Shown piece after piece: positions 38,908 to 46,734 of a stretch of 64,000 bases of DNA. Made by a program: the position numbers and the translations under genes. Within the stretch, counting starts at the first letter, position 1. Each line of letters starts with the position of its first letter. The notes below the pieces were generated by a model. The model was not told the DNA's origin, did not search any database, and saw nothing but the letters and a program-made list of their open reading frames with translations. This stretch comes from an uncultured Arenicella sp. (GTDB taxonomy: Bacteria; Pseudomonadota; Gammaproteobacteria; Arenicellales; Arenicellaceae). The stretch spans positions 1-64,000 of the forward strand of contig CALINO010000048.1 of assembly GCA_938045295.1 (NCBI GenBank). Reading direction: 5' to 3'.

Positions 38908-39759
38908 ATGACTACCAAACCATCCGATTTAATTGCCATTGCCAACCCCGAATTAGCCGAAAAACTGGCAAAAAAAGACGAGCCTGAGAAAAAGCCGACA
39001 CAAGAAACCGACGAAACATCGGCACAACCGGCTTACCGCTCATTCAAGCAAGAAATCTGGAAGGCAGTATTCACCCTCAATATTTTCAGGTACGCATTCG
39101 CCTTAATTATTTTATTGCTGTCACTGGGGCACGAACTGATACCCGGCTTCACCCCATTTAAAAACTTTCTGCACCCCACCTTATTTTTATATTGCGCGGC
39201 GTTTCTTTTACTCTCAGCCTCACTGTTTACGCTTTTCACCAAGCTAAGGCTGCTTCCATTGGAAGTCATTCTGATTGCTCAATTCACCATCGACATCATT
39301 CTAACCGGCTTAATTGTGCACGCCACCGGCAGTATTAGCAGCAGCTTTGCCTTGTTGTTCTTAATTATTGTCACCACTGGCAGCGTGGTGCTCGAACGCC
39401 GCTTCGCATTAGGCTTGGCCGCTGGCGCCATCATTATTATTTTCTTTGAGCACTTTTACAGCGTTTTAAAGCTAGAGGAACCCACTGGCTGGCGTTTTGA
39501 TTCGCTTGCCATGTACGGCGTTTTGTTAATGTTCGCCGGTATCGGCATTTCATCATTAGCCAAAATGATTAAACACGCCGAATTAAAATCGTATGTGCTC
39601 GGTAACGAGTCTATTGAAGAATATTTAGTGCGTGAAGAAATTGCCGCCTTAAAATCAGCACTAGTTGCCACCGCAGGAAATAAAACCGAAGCCGCAAAAC
39701 TGCTTGGCATGACCTTCCGATCATTTCGCTACAAGCTAAGCAAGCATGAAATTGCCTGA
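38908..39759 (+). CDS. PilS sensor domain fused to PilR DNA-binding domain (one-component membrane regulator)
   Basis: A 283-residue protein immediately upstream of pilA. The N-terminal ~45 residues are a charged cytoplasmic stretch. Residues ~53-220 form six membrane helices that match the PilS input domain (IFRYAFALIILLL..., VHATGSISSSFALLFLIIVTT, FAGIGISSLAK). After a short linker, residues ~236-280 are a Fis-type helix-turn-helix (AGNKTEAAKLLGMTFRSFRYKL) of the PilR kind. The PAS, histidine-kinase, receiver and AAA+ domains that should lie between are all absent. The frame is intact, starting after an AAGGAAAC site. It probably senses pilin in the membrane and binds DNA directly near pilA. 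That activity is inferred. Confidence 0.9.
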   Translation: MTTKPSDLIAIANPELAEKLAKKDEPEKKPTQETDETSAQPAYRSFKQEIWKAVFTLNIFRYAFALIILLLSLGHELIPGFTPFKNFLHPTLFLYCAAFLLLSASLFTLFTKLRLLPLEVILIAQFTIDIILTGLIVHATGSISSSFALLFLIIVTTGSVVLERRFALGLAAGAIIIIFFEHFYSVLKLEEPTGWRFDSLAMYGVLLMFAGIGISSLAKMIKHAELKSYVLGNESIEEYLVREEIAALKSALVATAGNKTEAAKLLGMTFRSFRYKLSKHEIA

Positions 39760-39771
39760 CAATTATTGTCA
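39757..39771. promoter_or_regulatory. 15-base palindrome at the stop codon of the sensor-HTH gene
   Basis: TGACAATTATTGTCA is a perfect palindrome around a central T and begins with the TGA stop of the upstream gene. GCC and GGC extend it outward on both sides. It could be an operator for the pilA promoter region; no T-run follows on the plus strand. Confidence 0.35.
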
Positions 39772-39826
39772 AAGGCAAAAAAAACAGCGCAACCAATTTT
39801 TGTCACCCCTATTTAGTAAAACAAAA

Positions 39827-40071
39827 TCAACAACTTAAGTCGTTATCAAAGTTTTACAATTTAACGCTGATGAAAAACACACTTTTGGGGTAAATTACAT
39901 TCAACAACTTAAACAGGGCAGCGAAAGTTATTTCTCACTTGTTAAGAGTAGTTTTTGTAAGAACTTGTTTTTACAAACTTAAAACGAAAAGTCATCAGCC
40001 AACTTCAGTATCTTAGTTGGGGAAGGTGTTGAAGACGGCTCACAATAAATTTTAACTTTTACAAACTTAAA
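39827..40071 (+). promoter_or_regulatory. pilA upstream region with four ACAA(A)CTTAA motifs
   Basis: The 327-base gap before pilA (39760-40086) holds TCAACAACTTAA at 39827 and 39901 (exact 12-mers, 74 bases apart), and TTTTACAAACTTAAA at 39969 and 40057 (exact 15-mers, 88 bases apart). The four copies share ACAA(A)CTTAA and lie on the same strand. No convincing sigma54 (-24/-12) or strong sigma70 element was found. AGGAAAT is the ribosome-binding site before pilA. Confidence 0.6.
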
Positions 40072-40086
40072 CATAGGAAATCAAAC

Positions 40087-40689
40087 ATGAAAACTATGCA
40101 AAAAATTCAAAAGGGTTTTACCCTAATCGAATTGATGATCGTTGTTGCGATCATCGGTATTCTAGCGGCCATCGCTATTCCAGCGTACACTGACTACACT
40201 ATTCGTTCTAAAGTAAGTGAAGGCTTGTCACTTGCAGCGGCAGCTAAAGTTGATGTCGGCGAAGGCTATCAATCTGCTAACGTATTAGGTGTTACTGTTG
40301 CGGCGGCGGCTTACAACCAAGGTTTCACTCAAACTAAATTCGTTGCAGGTATCGCAATTGATGACCTTGCTGGCGGCGGTGCTGGTGGCGGCTTCGGTGT
40401 TGCAAATTTAGCAGGCGCCAACCTAGGTGAAATTGCAGTTACATTTTCAAATGCACCTGAATTACCAGCCATCGTTCAAAACACCACTTTGTACATAACC
40501 CCTTGGATTGCTGATAACAATCTTGGTGTGGTTAACCTACAAGCTGGCCCTGTTGGTAACATTGATTGGAGCTGCCAGTCATTGACCAGCCTTACTGCAG
40601 CAGCTCGTGCAGTAAACCCTACACCAACAACAAATGTTGGCACAGTAGGAACACTTCCTGAGCAATTTGCTCCTTCTGAGTGCAAATAA
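40087..40689 (+). CDS. pilA: Type IV major pilin
   Basis: A 200-residue type IVa prepilin. The leader [10 protein letters not shown] is cleaved before [20 protein letters not shown], with E5 of the mature form in place, and the helix continues to about residue 60. The C-terminal domain is large and Ala/Gly-rich, with a probable disulfide loop between the two Cys (WSCQS and PSECK) as in type IVa pilins. The sequence is longer than the usual 140-165 residues because of a GGGAGGGF insertion (~115-125) and extended loops. It is next to tfpX/tfpZ-like and pilBCD genes. Confidence 0.95.
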   Translation: MKTMQKIQKGFTLIELMIVVAIIGILAAIAIPAYTDYTIRSKVSEGLSLAAAAKVDVGEGYQSANVLGVTVAAAAYNQGFTQTKFVAGIAIDDLAGGGAGGGFGVANLAGANLGEIAVTFSNAPELPAIVQNTTLYITPWIADNNLGVVNLQAGPVGNIDWSCQSLTSLTAAARAVNPTPTTNVGTVGTLPEQFAPSECK

Positions 40690-40714
40690 TTGCGCAAGTT
40701 AGTAGTCTAAAAAT

Positions 40715-40748
40715 ATTGAGCCCGAGTGATATATCGCTTGGGCTCAAT
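40715..40748 (+). terminator. First hairpin after pilA
   Basis: ATTGAGCCC (40715-40723) pairs with GGGCTCAAT (40740-40748) around an inner, mostly paired stem. No T-run follows, so it may stabilise the pilA transcript or pause transcription ahead of the terminator just downstream. Confidence 0.6.
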
Positions 40749-40752
40749 CAAG

Positions 40753-40782
40753 AAAAGCTAGCGTAACCCGCTAGCTTTTTTT
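40753..40782 (+). terminator. Rho-independent terminator after pilA
   Basis: AAAAGCTAGCG, a five-base loop and CGCTAGCTTTT form a perfect stem followed by seven T (40776-40782). It separates the pilA message from the downstream accessory gene. Confidence 0.88.
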
Positions 40783-40850
40783 ATATCTTCAGAAACTGCC
40801 CAGCCAGGCCTCACTCAAACCATTAATCTACAGCCATATAAATCAACTTT

Positions 40851-41579
40851 ATGTTTATAAACAGGCAGCTTATTAAAGACAAAACCAAGGCCTTTACCAC
40901 CCACTTTTTAATCAGCTTGGCTATTATTTTAGCGTTCATTGGCTTAGCTGTTTACTACTGGTATGCGCCCAACATGCTAATTCTAGGCGCAACTCACGGA
41001 CTTATCATTTTAGTACTGGTTGATTTAGTGCTCGGCCCGTTTCTCACTTTTGTGGTGTTCAAGAAAGGCAAAAGAAGCTTACCGTTCGATTTGACGGTTA
41101 TCTTCACTATACAAATCGCTTGCTTTGTCTATGGCGCAAAATTGATCATTGATGAACGTCCACTGTTGCAGGTTATCGCTGATAATGGCCTAACCCTTTT
41201 TACCAAAAGCGAACTGAGTGAACTTGAAGGTAAAAACCACGGCATTACCGAGCCTAATACATTGTTTTATTTAACCCTTGAAGGCGACCTAACTCAAACT
41301 GTTGCTAAAAGAGCAATAATAGAGCTAACCACTGGCAAACCTTTTGCCTACCAACCGAATAATTTTCTTAAAGCAAGCAATATATCGCAACAACAGTTCA
41401 CCGACAGAATGGCGTTTATTCAACAATTCATACCTGAGTACCAAAAAAAGCTCTATGAGAAACTGTCAAAGGAGAACAGCAAAGAGTGCGAAATCGTCCC
41501 AATCACGTCGAAACACAAGAGCAATGCCTATGCCTGCATCAGTTATGATCAAGGAGTTATTTTTGTAGACGAGCACTAA
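40851..41579 (+). CDS. TfpX/TfpZ-like type IV pilin accessory protein
   Basis: A 242-residue protein with a conserved N-terminal membrane part (about four helices, ~17-105: LISLAIILAFIGLAVYYW, LVLVDLVLGPFLTFVVF, IACFVYGAKLII) and a soluble C-terminal domain (~110-242). This arrangement and the place immediately after pilA match TfpX/TfpZ, which act as dedicated assembly factors for their own pilin in some bacteria. The C-terminal part is poorly conserved in the family. A terminator lies between it and pilA. Confidence 0.82.
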   Translation: MFINRQLIKDKTKAFTTHFLISLAIILAFIGLAVYYWYAPNMLILGATHGLIILVLVDLVLGPFLTFVVFKKGKRSLPFDLTVIFTIQIACFVYGAKLIIDERPLLQVIADNGLTLFTKSELSELEGKNHGITEPNTLFYLTLEGDLTQTVAKRAIIELTTGKPFAYQPNNFLKASNISQQQFTDRMAFIQQFIPEYQKKLYEKLSKENSKECEIVPITSKHKSNAYACISYDQGVIFVDEH

Positions 41580-41602
41580 AACCAAGCTTTACTGTAAGTT
41601 TC

Positions 41603-41627
41603 CCATATAAACCTTTGTTTTATATGG
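41603..41627. repeat. Hairpin in the accessory gene-pilB gap
   Basis: CCATATAAA (41603-41611) pairs perfectly with TTTATATGG (41619-41627) across seven bases, with flanking GTTT/AAAC bases extending it. Its low GC and missing T-run make a strong terminator doubtful. Confidence 0.4.
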
Positions 41628-41638
41628 ATGAAACTCAA

Positions 41639-41668
41639 TTGCATTTAGATAGACAACCTAGGTATACT
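41639..41668 (+). promoter_or_regulatory. sigma70-like promoter for pilB
   Basis: TTGCAT (41639-41644), an 18-base spacer and TATACT (41663-41668) give a plausible -35/-10 pair. Transcription would start near 41675, about 105 bases before pilB. Confidence 0.5.
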
Positions 41669-41779
41669 GAGTTCTTAGTCATCATTTTAATGGCCAGAAC
41701 AAACCTATAACTCTTTAAATTGTACAAGCCTATAAGGTTTGCTCTTACTTACAGCGAAGCTTAAATAACTGGAACATCA

Positions 41780-43480
41780 ATGAATAGCTCAATTCCGCCC
41801 ATTATTCAATTTTTGAATAACCTTGACTTGCTTGATGAGGCTAACGCACCTTCTATTGACCCCGATGCTAAGACTTCATCGGCCATATTAGCCAATATTT
41901 TTGATTCCGGCCTGGTTTCTAGCCAGGAATACAGCGCGCAAGTTTCTAAGCGATTTGGGCTGCCATTGGTCGACTTATCTGCATTAAATTTAAGCTTGAT
42001 TCCACTTGAGCATATTGATTTCAAATTAGTTGAGAAAAATGCGGTATTGCCAATATACGCGCATGGTAAGCGACTTTTCGTTGCAACCGTTGAGCCAACG
42101 AACACCGCCGCACTAGACGAATTAAAATTTTCAACAGGGTTACAAATAACCCCTGTGCAAGTTGAGCTTGAACAGCTAACTCAACTAATCACTCGACTTC
42201 AAGAAGATCAAGACCCTGGGCTTGAAGGTTTTCTGGGAGACGATGAGTTTGATTTAGAAGCGGTGGATGAAGGGGGTGACGGCGAAAGCAACGAGTCGGA
42301 CTTAGAACTAGACGACGCACCCGTTGTTAAATTTGTGAACAAGCTGCTGATTGAAGCGATTAATAAAGGAGCTTCGGACATCCACATTGAGCCATTTGAA
42401 AAAGAACTGAGAATACGCCTACGAATAGACGGCATTTTGCACAAATTGGCCTCACAACCGATTGCGCTTGCAGGAAGAGTGGTAGCCAGGGTGAAAATTT
42501 TGGCCCGTTTAGACATTGCTGAACGCCGCGCACCTCAAGACGGGCGGGTTAAACTTAAAATATCTAAAAATAAAGCCTACGACTTTCGCGTAAATACCTT
42601 ACCAACGGTGTGGGGCGAAAAAGTAGTAATGCGTGTTTTAGATGCCAGCGCAGCAAATCTTGACTTAACCACATTAGGTTTCTCTGAAGACCAACTGAAA
42701 GATTACATTAATGCGGCCAAGCGCCCATACGGCATGATATTAATCACCGGCCCAACCGGCAGTGGTAAAACGGTAACGCTGTATTCTGCGTTAAACATGC
42801 TTAATGACCCAACAAAGAATATTTCCACCGTAGAAGATCCAGTGGAAATTCAATTACCGGGAATTACACAAGTTAATATTAATGAGCGTGCCAATCTCAC
42901 CTTTAGTGAAGCCTTAAGGGCTTTCTTACGCCAAGACCCTGACATATTGATGCTGGGTGAGATTCGCGACTTAGAAACCGCCGAAATCGCCATTAAAGCT
43001 TCACAAACTGGGCACATGGTATTTTCCACCCTGCACACCAATGACGCACCATCCACGCTGACTCGATTACTCAACATGGGCGTTCCAGCGTTTAACGTGG
43101 CCTCATCAGTAGAGTTAATTGTAGCGCAGCGATTGGTAAGAAAATTGTGCAACAAATGCAAACAACCGGCCAACATACCCGCCAAAGCGTTAATTGACTT
43201 TGGTTTTGACAAAAATGAAATAGAATCATTAGAGATTTTTCAAACTAGCCCAGACGGCTGCAACAATTGCACCAGTGGTTACAAAGGTCGATCTGGCGTA
43301 TTTCAGGTAATGCCCATCAGTGAAGAGATGAAAACACTGATTATGGATGGCTGTACCGAAAAAGACATTGAAAAACAGGCCATAAAAGAAGGTGTGAAAG
43401 ACTTGCGCGCTTCAGGCTTATTAAAAGTTAAACAAGGTATCACCTCTCTTGAAGAAATTGAACGCGTTACAAACGTGTAA
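41780..43480 (+). CDS. pilB: Type IV pilus extension ATPase PilB
   Basis: A 566-residue cytoplasmic hexameric ATPase powering pilus extension. It contains an N-terminal N1/T2SSE region (~1-135), an acidic linker (GDDEFDLEAVDEGGDGES, ~153-170), Walker A GPTGSGKT (324-331), the aspartate box, DILMLGEIRD (Walker B) and tetracysteine CNKC...CNNC (zinc). The length is that of PilB. It is followed closely by pilC and pilD, as in Pseudomonas. Confidence 0.97.
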   Translation: MNSSIPPIIQFLNNLDLLDEANAPSIDPDAKTSSAILANIFDSGLVSSQEYSAQVSKRFGLPLVDLSALNLSLIPLEHIDFKLVEKNAVLPIYAHGKRLFVATVEPTNTAALDELKFSTGLQITPVQVELEQLTQLITRLQEDQDPGLEGFLGDDEFDLEAVDEGGDGESNESDLELDDAPVVKFVNKLLIEAINKGASDIHIEPFEKELRIRLRIDGILHKLASQPIALAGRVVARVKILARLDIAERRAPQDGRVKLKISKNKAYDFRVNTLPTVWGEKVVMRVLDASAANLDLTTLGFSEDQLKDYINAAKRPYGMILITGPTGSGKTVTLYSALNMLNDPTKNISTVEDPVEIQLPGITQVNINERANLTFSEALRAFLRQDPDILMLGEIRDLETAEIAIKASQTGHMVFSTLHTNDAPSTLTRLLNMGVPAFNVASSVELIVAQRLVRKLCNKCKQPANIPAKALIDFGFDKNEIESLEIFQTSPDGCNNCTSGYKGRSGVFQVMPISEEMKTLIMDGCTEKDIEKQAIKEGVKDLRASGLLKVKQGITSLEEIERVTNV

Positions 43481-43528
43481 TACACTGTATTCTTTAAGGA
43501 AGTATTGCCACATCAAATCATTATAATT

Positions 43529-44749
43529 ATGGCCAAGAAAAAACAACCGAAAGTCTCCGAGTTTGTATGGGAAGGGGTTAACCAGAAACGTGCCTCTATG
43601 TCTGGAAATATAGAAGCACCCAGCCTTTCTCAAGCGAAAGCCATTCTTCGCCAACGTGGTGTGCGGGTCACAAAATTAAAACGCAAGCCACAGCCGTTAT
43701 TCAGCGGTTCAAAACCAGTCAAGCCGGTGGACATAAGTTTTGCCTCTCGCCAGATGGCCACCATGATTGGTGCAGGTATTCCGATAGCGCAATCCCTAAG
43801 AGCGATTGGCACCGGGCATGAGAAAGCATCAATGGAAAAACTGATGTTAGGTTTAGCACGCGACGTAGAATCTGGCTCTACCTTAAGCAGCTCCCTAGCT
43901 AAGCATCCAGTTCATTTTAACCGCTTATTCACCAGCCTAACCGAAGCCGGCGAACAATCGGGTAAGCTCGACACCATGCTAGACCGGGTTGCAACTTACA
44001 ATGAAAAGATTGAGGCTATCAAATCTAAAATAAAATCGGCCATGATGTACCCCGCCATTGTGCTTTTCATTGCCTCCATTGTGACCGTTTTATTATTGTT
44101 GTTTGTAATTCCTCAGTTCGAGTCATTATTTCAAGGTTTTGGTGCTGAGCTGCCTACCCTGACTAAGACAGTTGTGGAAATGTCTCGATGGATGCAAGCA
44201 AATTGGTATATTGGACTCGGTGTTCTGCTCGCTGCCGTAATAGGTTTTATGTTTGCCTACAAACGATCAGAAAAACTGCAATTCGCAATGGATCGGCTGT
44301 TTATTAGGCTGCCTATTTTTGGGGTGATTTTACGCAAATCAGCATTGGCTCGTTTTTCAAGAACTTTGGCTATTATATTCAGTGCAGGTGTGCCTCTCGT
44401 TGAAGGCATGGACACCGTCGGTGCGGCCACCGGCAACAGGGTCTACCAAAAAGCAGTGGATGACGTAAAAAAGGAGATCAGCACCGGTACCAGCCTAGAA
44501 AAATCAATGACGGCCACCAAACTTTTCCCTAATATGATGCTACAGATGGTTTCCAGCGGTGAAGAGTCAGGTGAATTGGAAGTGATGCTGGATAAAGTGG
44601 CCGACTTTTACGAGCGTGAAGTGGATGACGCTGTAGAAGCGTTAAGCAGCCTGATTGAACCACTGATGATTGTACTATTAGGTGGCATTATTGGCACCAT
44701 GGTACTGGCCATGTACATGCCTATTTTCAAATTAGCGTCTGTTTTCTAA
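43529..44749 (+). CDS. pilC: Type IV pilus inner-membrane platform protein PilC
   Basis: A 406-residue platform protein with two GspF/PilC domains (about residues 70-190 and 270-395). Each shows the conserved block FASRQMATMIGAGIPIAQSL or RFSRTLAIIFSAGVPLVEGM, and three membrane helices are visible. The longer frame starts with TTG at 43505; the ATG at 43529 (MAKKKQPKVSEF) is the usual PilC start. It lies between pilB and pilD. Confidence 0.96.
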   Translation: MAKKKQPKVSEFVWEGVNQKRASMSGNIEAPSLSQAKAILRQRGVRVTKLKRKPQPLFSGSKPVKPVDISFASRQMATMIGAGIPIAQSLRAIGTGHEKASMEKLMLGLARDVESGSTLSSSLAKHPVHFNRLFTSLTEAGEQSGKLDTMLDRVATYNEKIEAIKSKIKSAMMYPAIVLFIASIVTVLLLLFVIPQFESLFQGFGAELPTLTKTVVEMSRWMQANWYIGLGVLLAAVIGFMFAYKRSEKLQFAMDRLFIRLPIFGVILRKSALARFSRTLAIIFSAGVPLVEGMDTVGAATGNRVYQKAVDDVKKEISTGTSLEKSMTATKLFPNMMLQMVSSGEESGELEVMLDKVADFYEREVDDAVEALSSLIEPLMIVLLGGIIGTMVLAMYMPIFKLASVF

Positions 44750-44773
44750 ATTTAACTTCGCAGAAAACTTTTT

Positions 44774-45640
44774 ATGCTGTCTGATTTTGCGCAACTTCCA
44801 AATGCAGTGCTCGCTGCGTTTGGAATGATTATTGGCCTGTTAGTAGGCAGCTTTCTTAATGTGGTTATCTTTCGCTACCCCAAGTTGTTAAAGCATCAAT
44901 GGACAGTGCAGTCTCGTGAATGGCTGCAATTAGAACCCAGCACTGAAGAAACGCCGCCCGGCATTATTAAGCCTGCGTCTCATTGCGGCAATTGTGGCGA
45001 AAGCGTTAAGCCTTGGCAGAATATTCCGGTTATTAGCTTTTTATTGTTAAAAGGAAAATGTGCCAGCTGCCAAGTAACAATAAGCTGGCGCTACCCACTG
45101 GTTGAGCTATTAACCGGCTTGTTATGTGCCACCGTTGTGTACAAGTTTGGCTGGAGCCTTCAAAGCCTGTTTGGCATTATTCTTACCTGGACATTAGTGG
45201 CGCTTACCTTTATTGATTTTGATCACCAATTACTGCCTGACGACATTGTTTTACCTGTGTTGTGGTTAGGCTTGGGCATCAGCTTATTTCCAGTCTTTGC
45301 CAACCCTGAAAGCGCCTTAATAGGCGCCATTGCAGGCTACTTAGCATTTTGGCTGGTATTTCAGCTATTTTTACGCTTAACCGGCAAAGAAGGCATGGGG
45401 CATGGTGACTTCAAGTTACTTGCTCTTCTCGGTGCCTGGTTGGGCTGGCAGTATTTGCCACAAATCATTTTATTATCAACCTTAACGGGCACAATCTTTG
45501 GTGTGGCGCTGATGATAAAAAAAAGCGCTGGCAAAGATTTAGCCATCCCATTCGGCCCGTACATAGCATTGGCAGGCTGGATTGCTATGTGCTGGGGGCA
45601 AGATATTAATAACGCGTATTTAACTTACGCAGGCTTCTAA
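44774..45640 (+). CDS. pilD: Prepilin peptidase PilD
   Basis: A 288-residue bifunctional membrane enzyme that removes prepilin leaders and N-methylates the new N-terminus. It carries the GSFLNVVIFR start of the peptidase domain, the zinc-ribbon Cys pairs C71/C74 and C96/C99, and the two aspartate sites: FIDFDHQLLPDD (D148/D150) and GMGHGDFKLL (D212). About eight helices are predicted. Its substrate pilA is upstream in the same locus. Confidence 0.97.
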   Translation: MLSDFAQLPNAVLAAFGMIIGLLVGSFLNVVIFRYPKLLKHQWTVQSREWLQLEPSTEETPPGIIKPASHCGNCGESVKPWQNIPVISFLLLKGKCASCQVTISWRYPLVELLTGLLCATVVYKFGWSLQSLFGIILTWTLVALTFIDFDHQLLPDDIVLPVLWLGLGISLFPVFANPESALIGAIAGYLAFWLVFQLFLRLTGKEGMGHGDFKLLALLGAWLGWQYLPQIILLSTLTGTIFGVALMIKKSAGKDLAIPFGPYIALAGWIAMCWGQDINNAYLTYAGF

Positions 45641-45646
45641 ACGAAC

Positions 45647-46249
45647 ATGTTAGTAGTAGGCTTAAGTGGCGGTATCGGTAGCGGTAAAACCGTGGTTTCC
45701 GATCATTTCAATGCACTAGGCGCACCGGTTATTGATACTGACGTGATTGCTCGTCAAATTGTAGAACCCGGCTCACCGGCATTAGAACAACTGTGCCGTG
45801 AATTTGGCAATGAGATACTATTATCGGATGGCGCACTCAACCGAGGTGCATTAAGAAATATTGCGTTTTCATCTAAACAGAACAAAGCCAAGCTGGACGC
45901 CATTACCCACCCGACAATAAGGGACGAGGCCACAGCGCAAGTGAATAGCCTTGATGCTACTTATTGCATTCTAGTAGTACCGTTACTCAATGCAGAATCA
46001 ACGTTTCAATCATTAATGGGGCGAATTTTAATTGTAACTGCAAACCGAGAAGTTAAGATTGAAAGAGTGATGAAGCGCAGTAACTTAAGTCGCGAAGAAG
46101 TTGTTAGCATTATGTCAACGCAACTGGACGACTCGCAACGCCTTAGCTTTGCCGACGACGTTATTGAAAATAACACCAGCCTGAACCATGTGTATATTGA
46201 AGTTGAAAAGCTTCACCAGAGATATGAAAGCTTGTCTCCGAGCTCGTAG
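45647..46249 (+). CDS. coaE: Dephospho-CoA kinase
   Basis: A 200-residue enzyme for the last step of coenzyme A synthesis. The P-loop GIGSGKT (9-15) in LSGGIGSGKT, VIDTDVIARQIVEPGSPA and the C-terminal DVIENN region are present. It follows pilD by six bases, as in Pseudomonas. The usual downstream yacG gene is not present before the convergent MutT-like gene. Confidence 0.97.
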   Translation: MLVVGLSGGIGSGKTVVSDHFNALGAPVIDTDVIARQIVEPGSPALEQLCREFGNEILLSDGALNRGALRNIAFSSKQNKAKLDAITHPTIRDEATAQVNSLDATYCILVVPLLNAESTFQSLMGRILIVTANREVKIERVMKRSNLSREEVVSIMSTQLDDSQRLSFADDVIENNTSLNHVYIEVEKLHQRYESLSPSS

Positions 46250-46294
46250 TTTTAGCCTGACCAGACCAGATTAAGTAAGTAACGCTAACAATCA

Positions 46295-46711
46295 CTAACA
46301 ATAGACTTGCTCAAGCTTCGTAATCATCGGCTGATTGCCTTGCAAGAAATCTAACTCGCTTAGCTCATTAATTGACACCCATCGCAAAGCCTGCCCTTCT
46401 AACGCAGCTACCTCGCCAGTAAATGAGGTGGCGGTGTGCACATACAATTTAACCCGCCTGTCGGGATAGTCGTGGCAAAGCTCCATAAACGGCAGGCTGT
46501 CACTCAACTCAATGCCCACTTCTTCCTTGAACTCGCGTTTTAACGCTTGCTCAACGCTTTCGCCTTGTTCTATTTTGCCACCGGGAAACTCCCACTTAGC
46601 AAAATATTGGTCTTTTACCACGCGCTGACCCACTAAGACTTGTTTCTGATCATTAAAAACAATGCCAACAGCGACTTGAATTCGCTTTATCGCGCTTTGA
46701 CCTTGCCCCAT
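46295..46711 (-). CDS. MutT-like Nudix hydrolase
   Basis: A 138-residue Nudix hydrolase, probably removing 8-oxo-dGTP from the nucleotide pool. The Nudix box starts at G45 and includes GGKIEQGESVEQALKREFKEEVGI with R59/E60/E63/E64 in position. The segment FAKWEFPGGK before it is typical of MutT. It lies downstream of argJ on the same strand, in the common secA-argJ-mutT order. Confidence 0.92.
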   Translation of the reverse strand: MGQGQSAIKRIQVAVGIVFNDQKQVLVGQRVVKDQYFAKWEFPGGKIEQGESVEQALKREFKEEVGIELSDSLPFMELCHDYPDRRVKLYVHTATSFTGEVAALEGQALRWVSINELSELDFLQGNQPMITKLEQVYC

Positions 46712-46734
46712 AACTCTAATAATTCATTCTTTAA

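Noticed and set aside
39760-40086. Possible sigma54 promoter upstream of pilA (TTGGGGAAGGTGTTGAA near 40016)
   Set aside because: The -12 element lacks the required GC and the -24 element is not TGGC. The fit is too poor to call.
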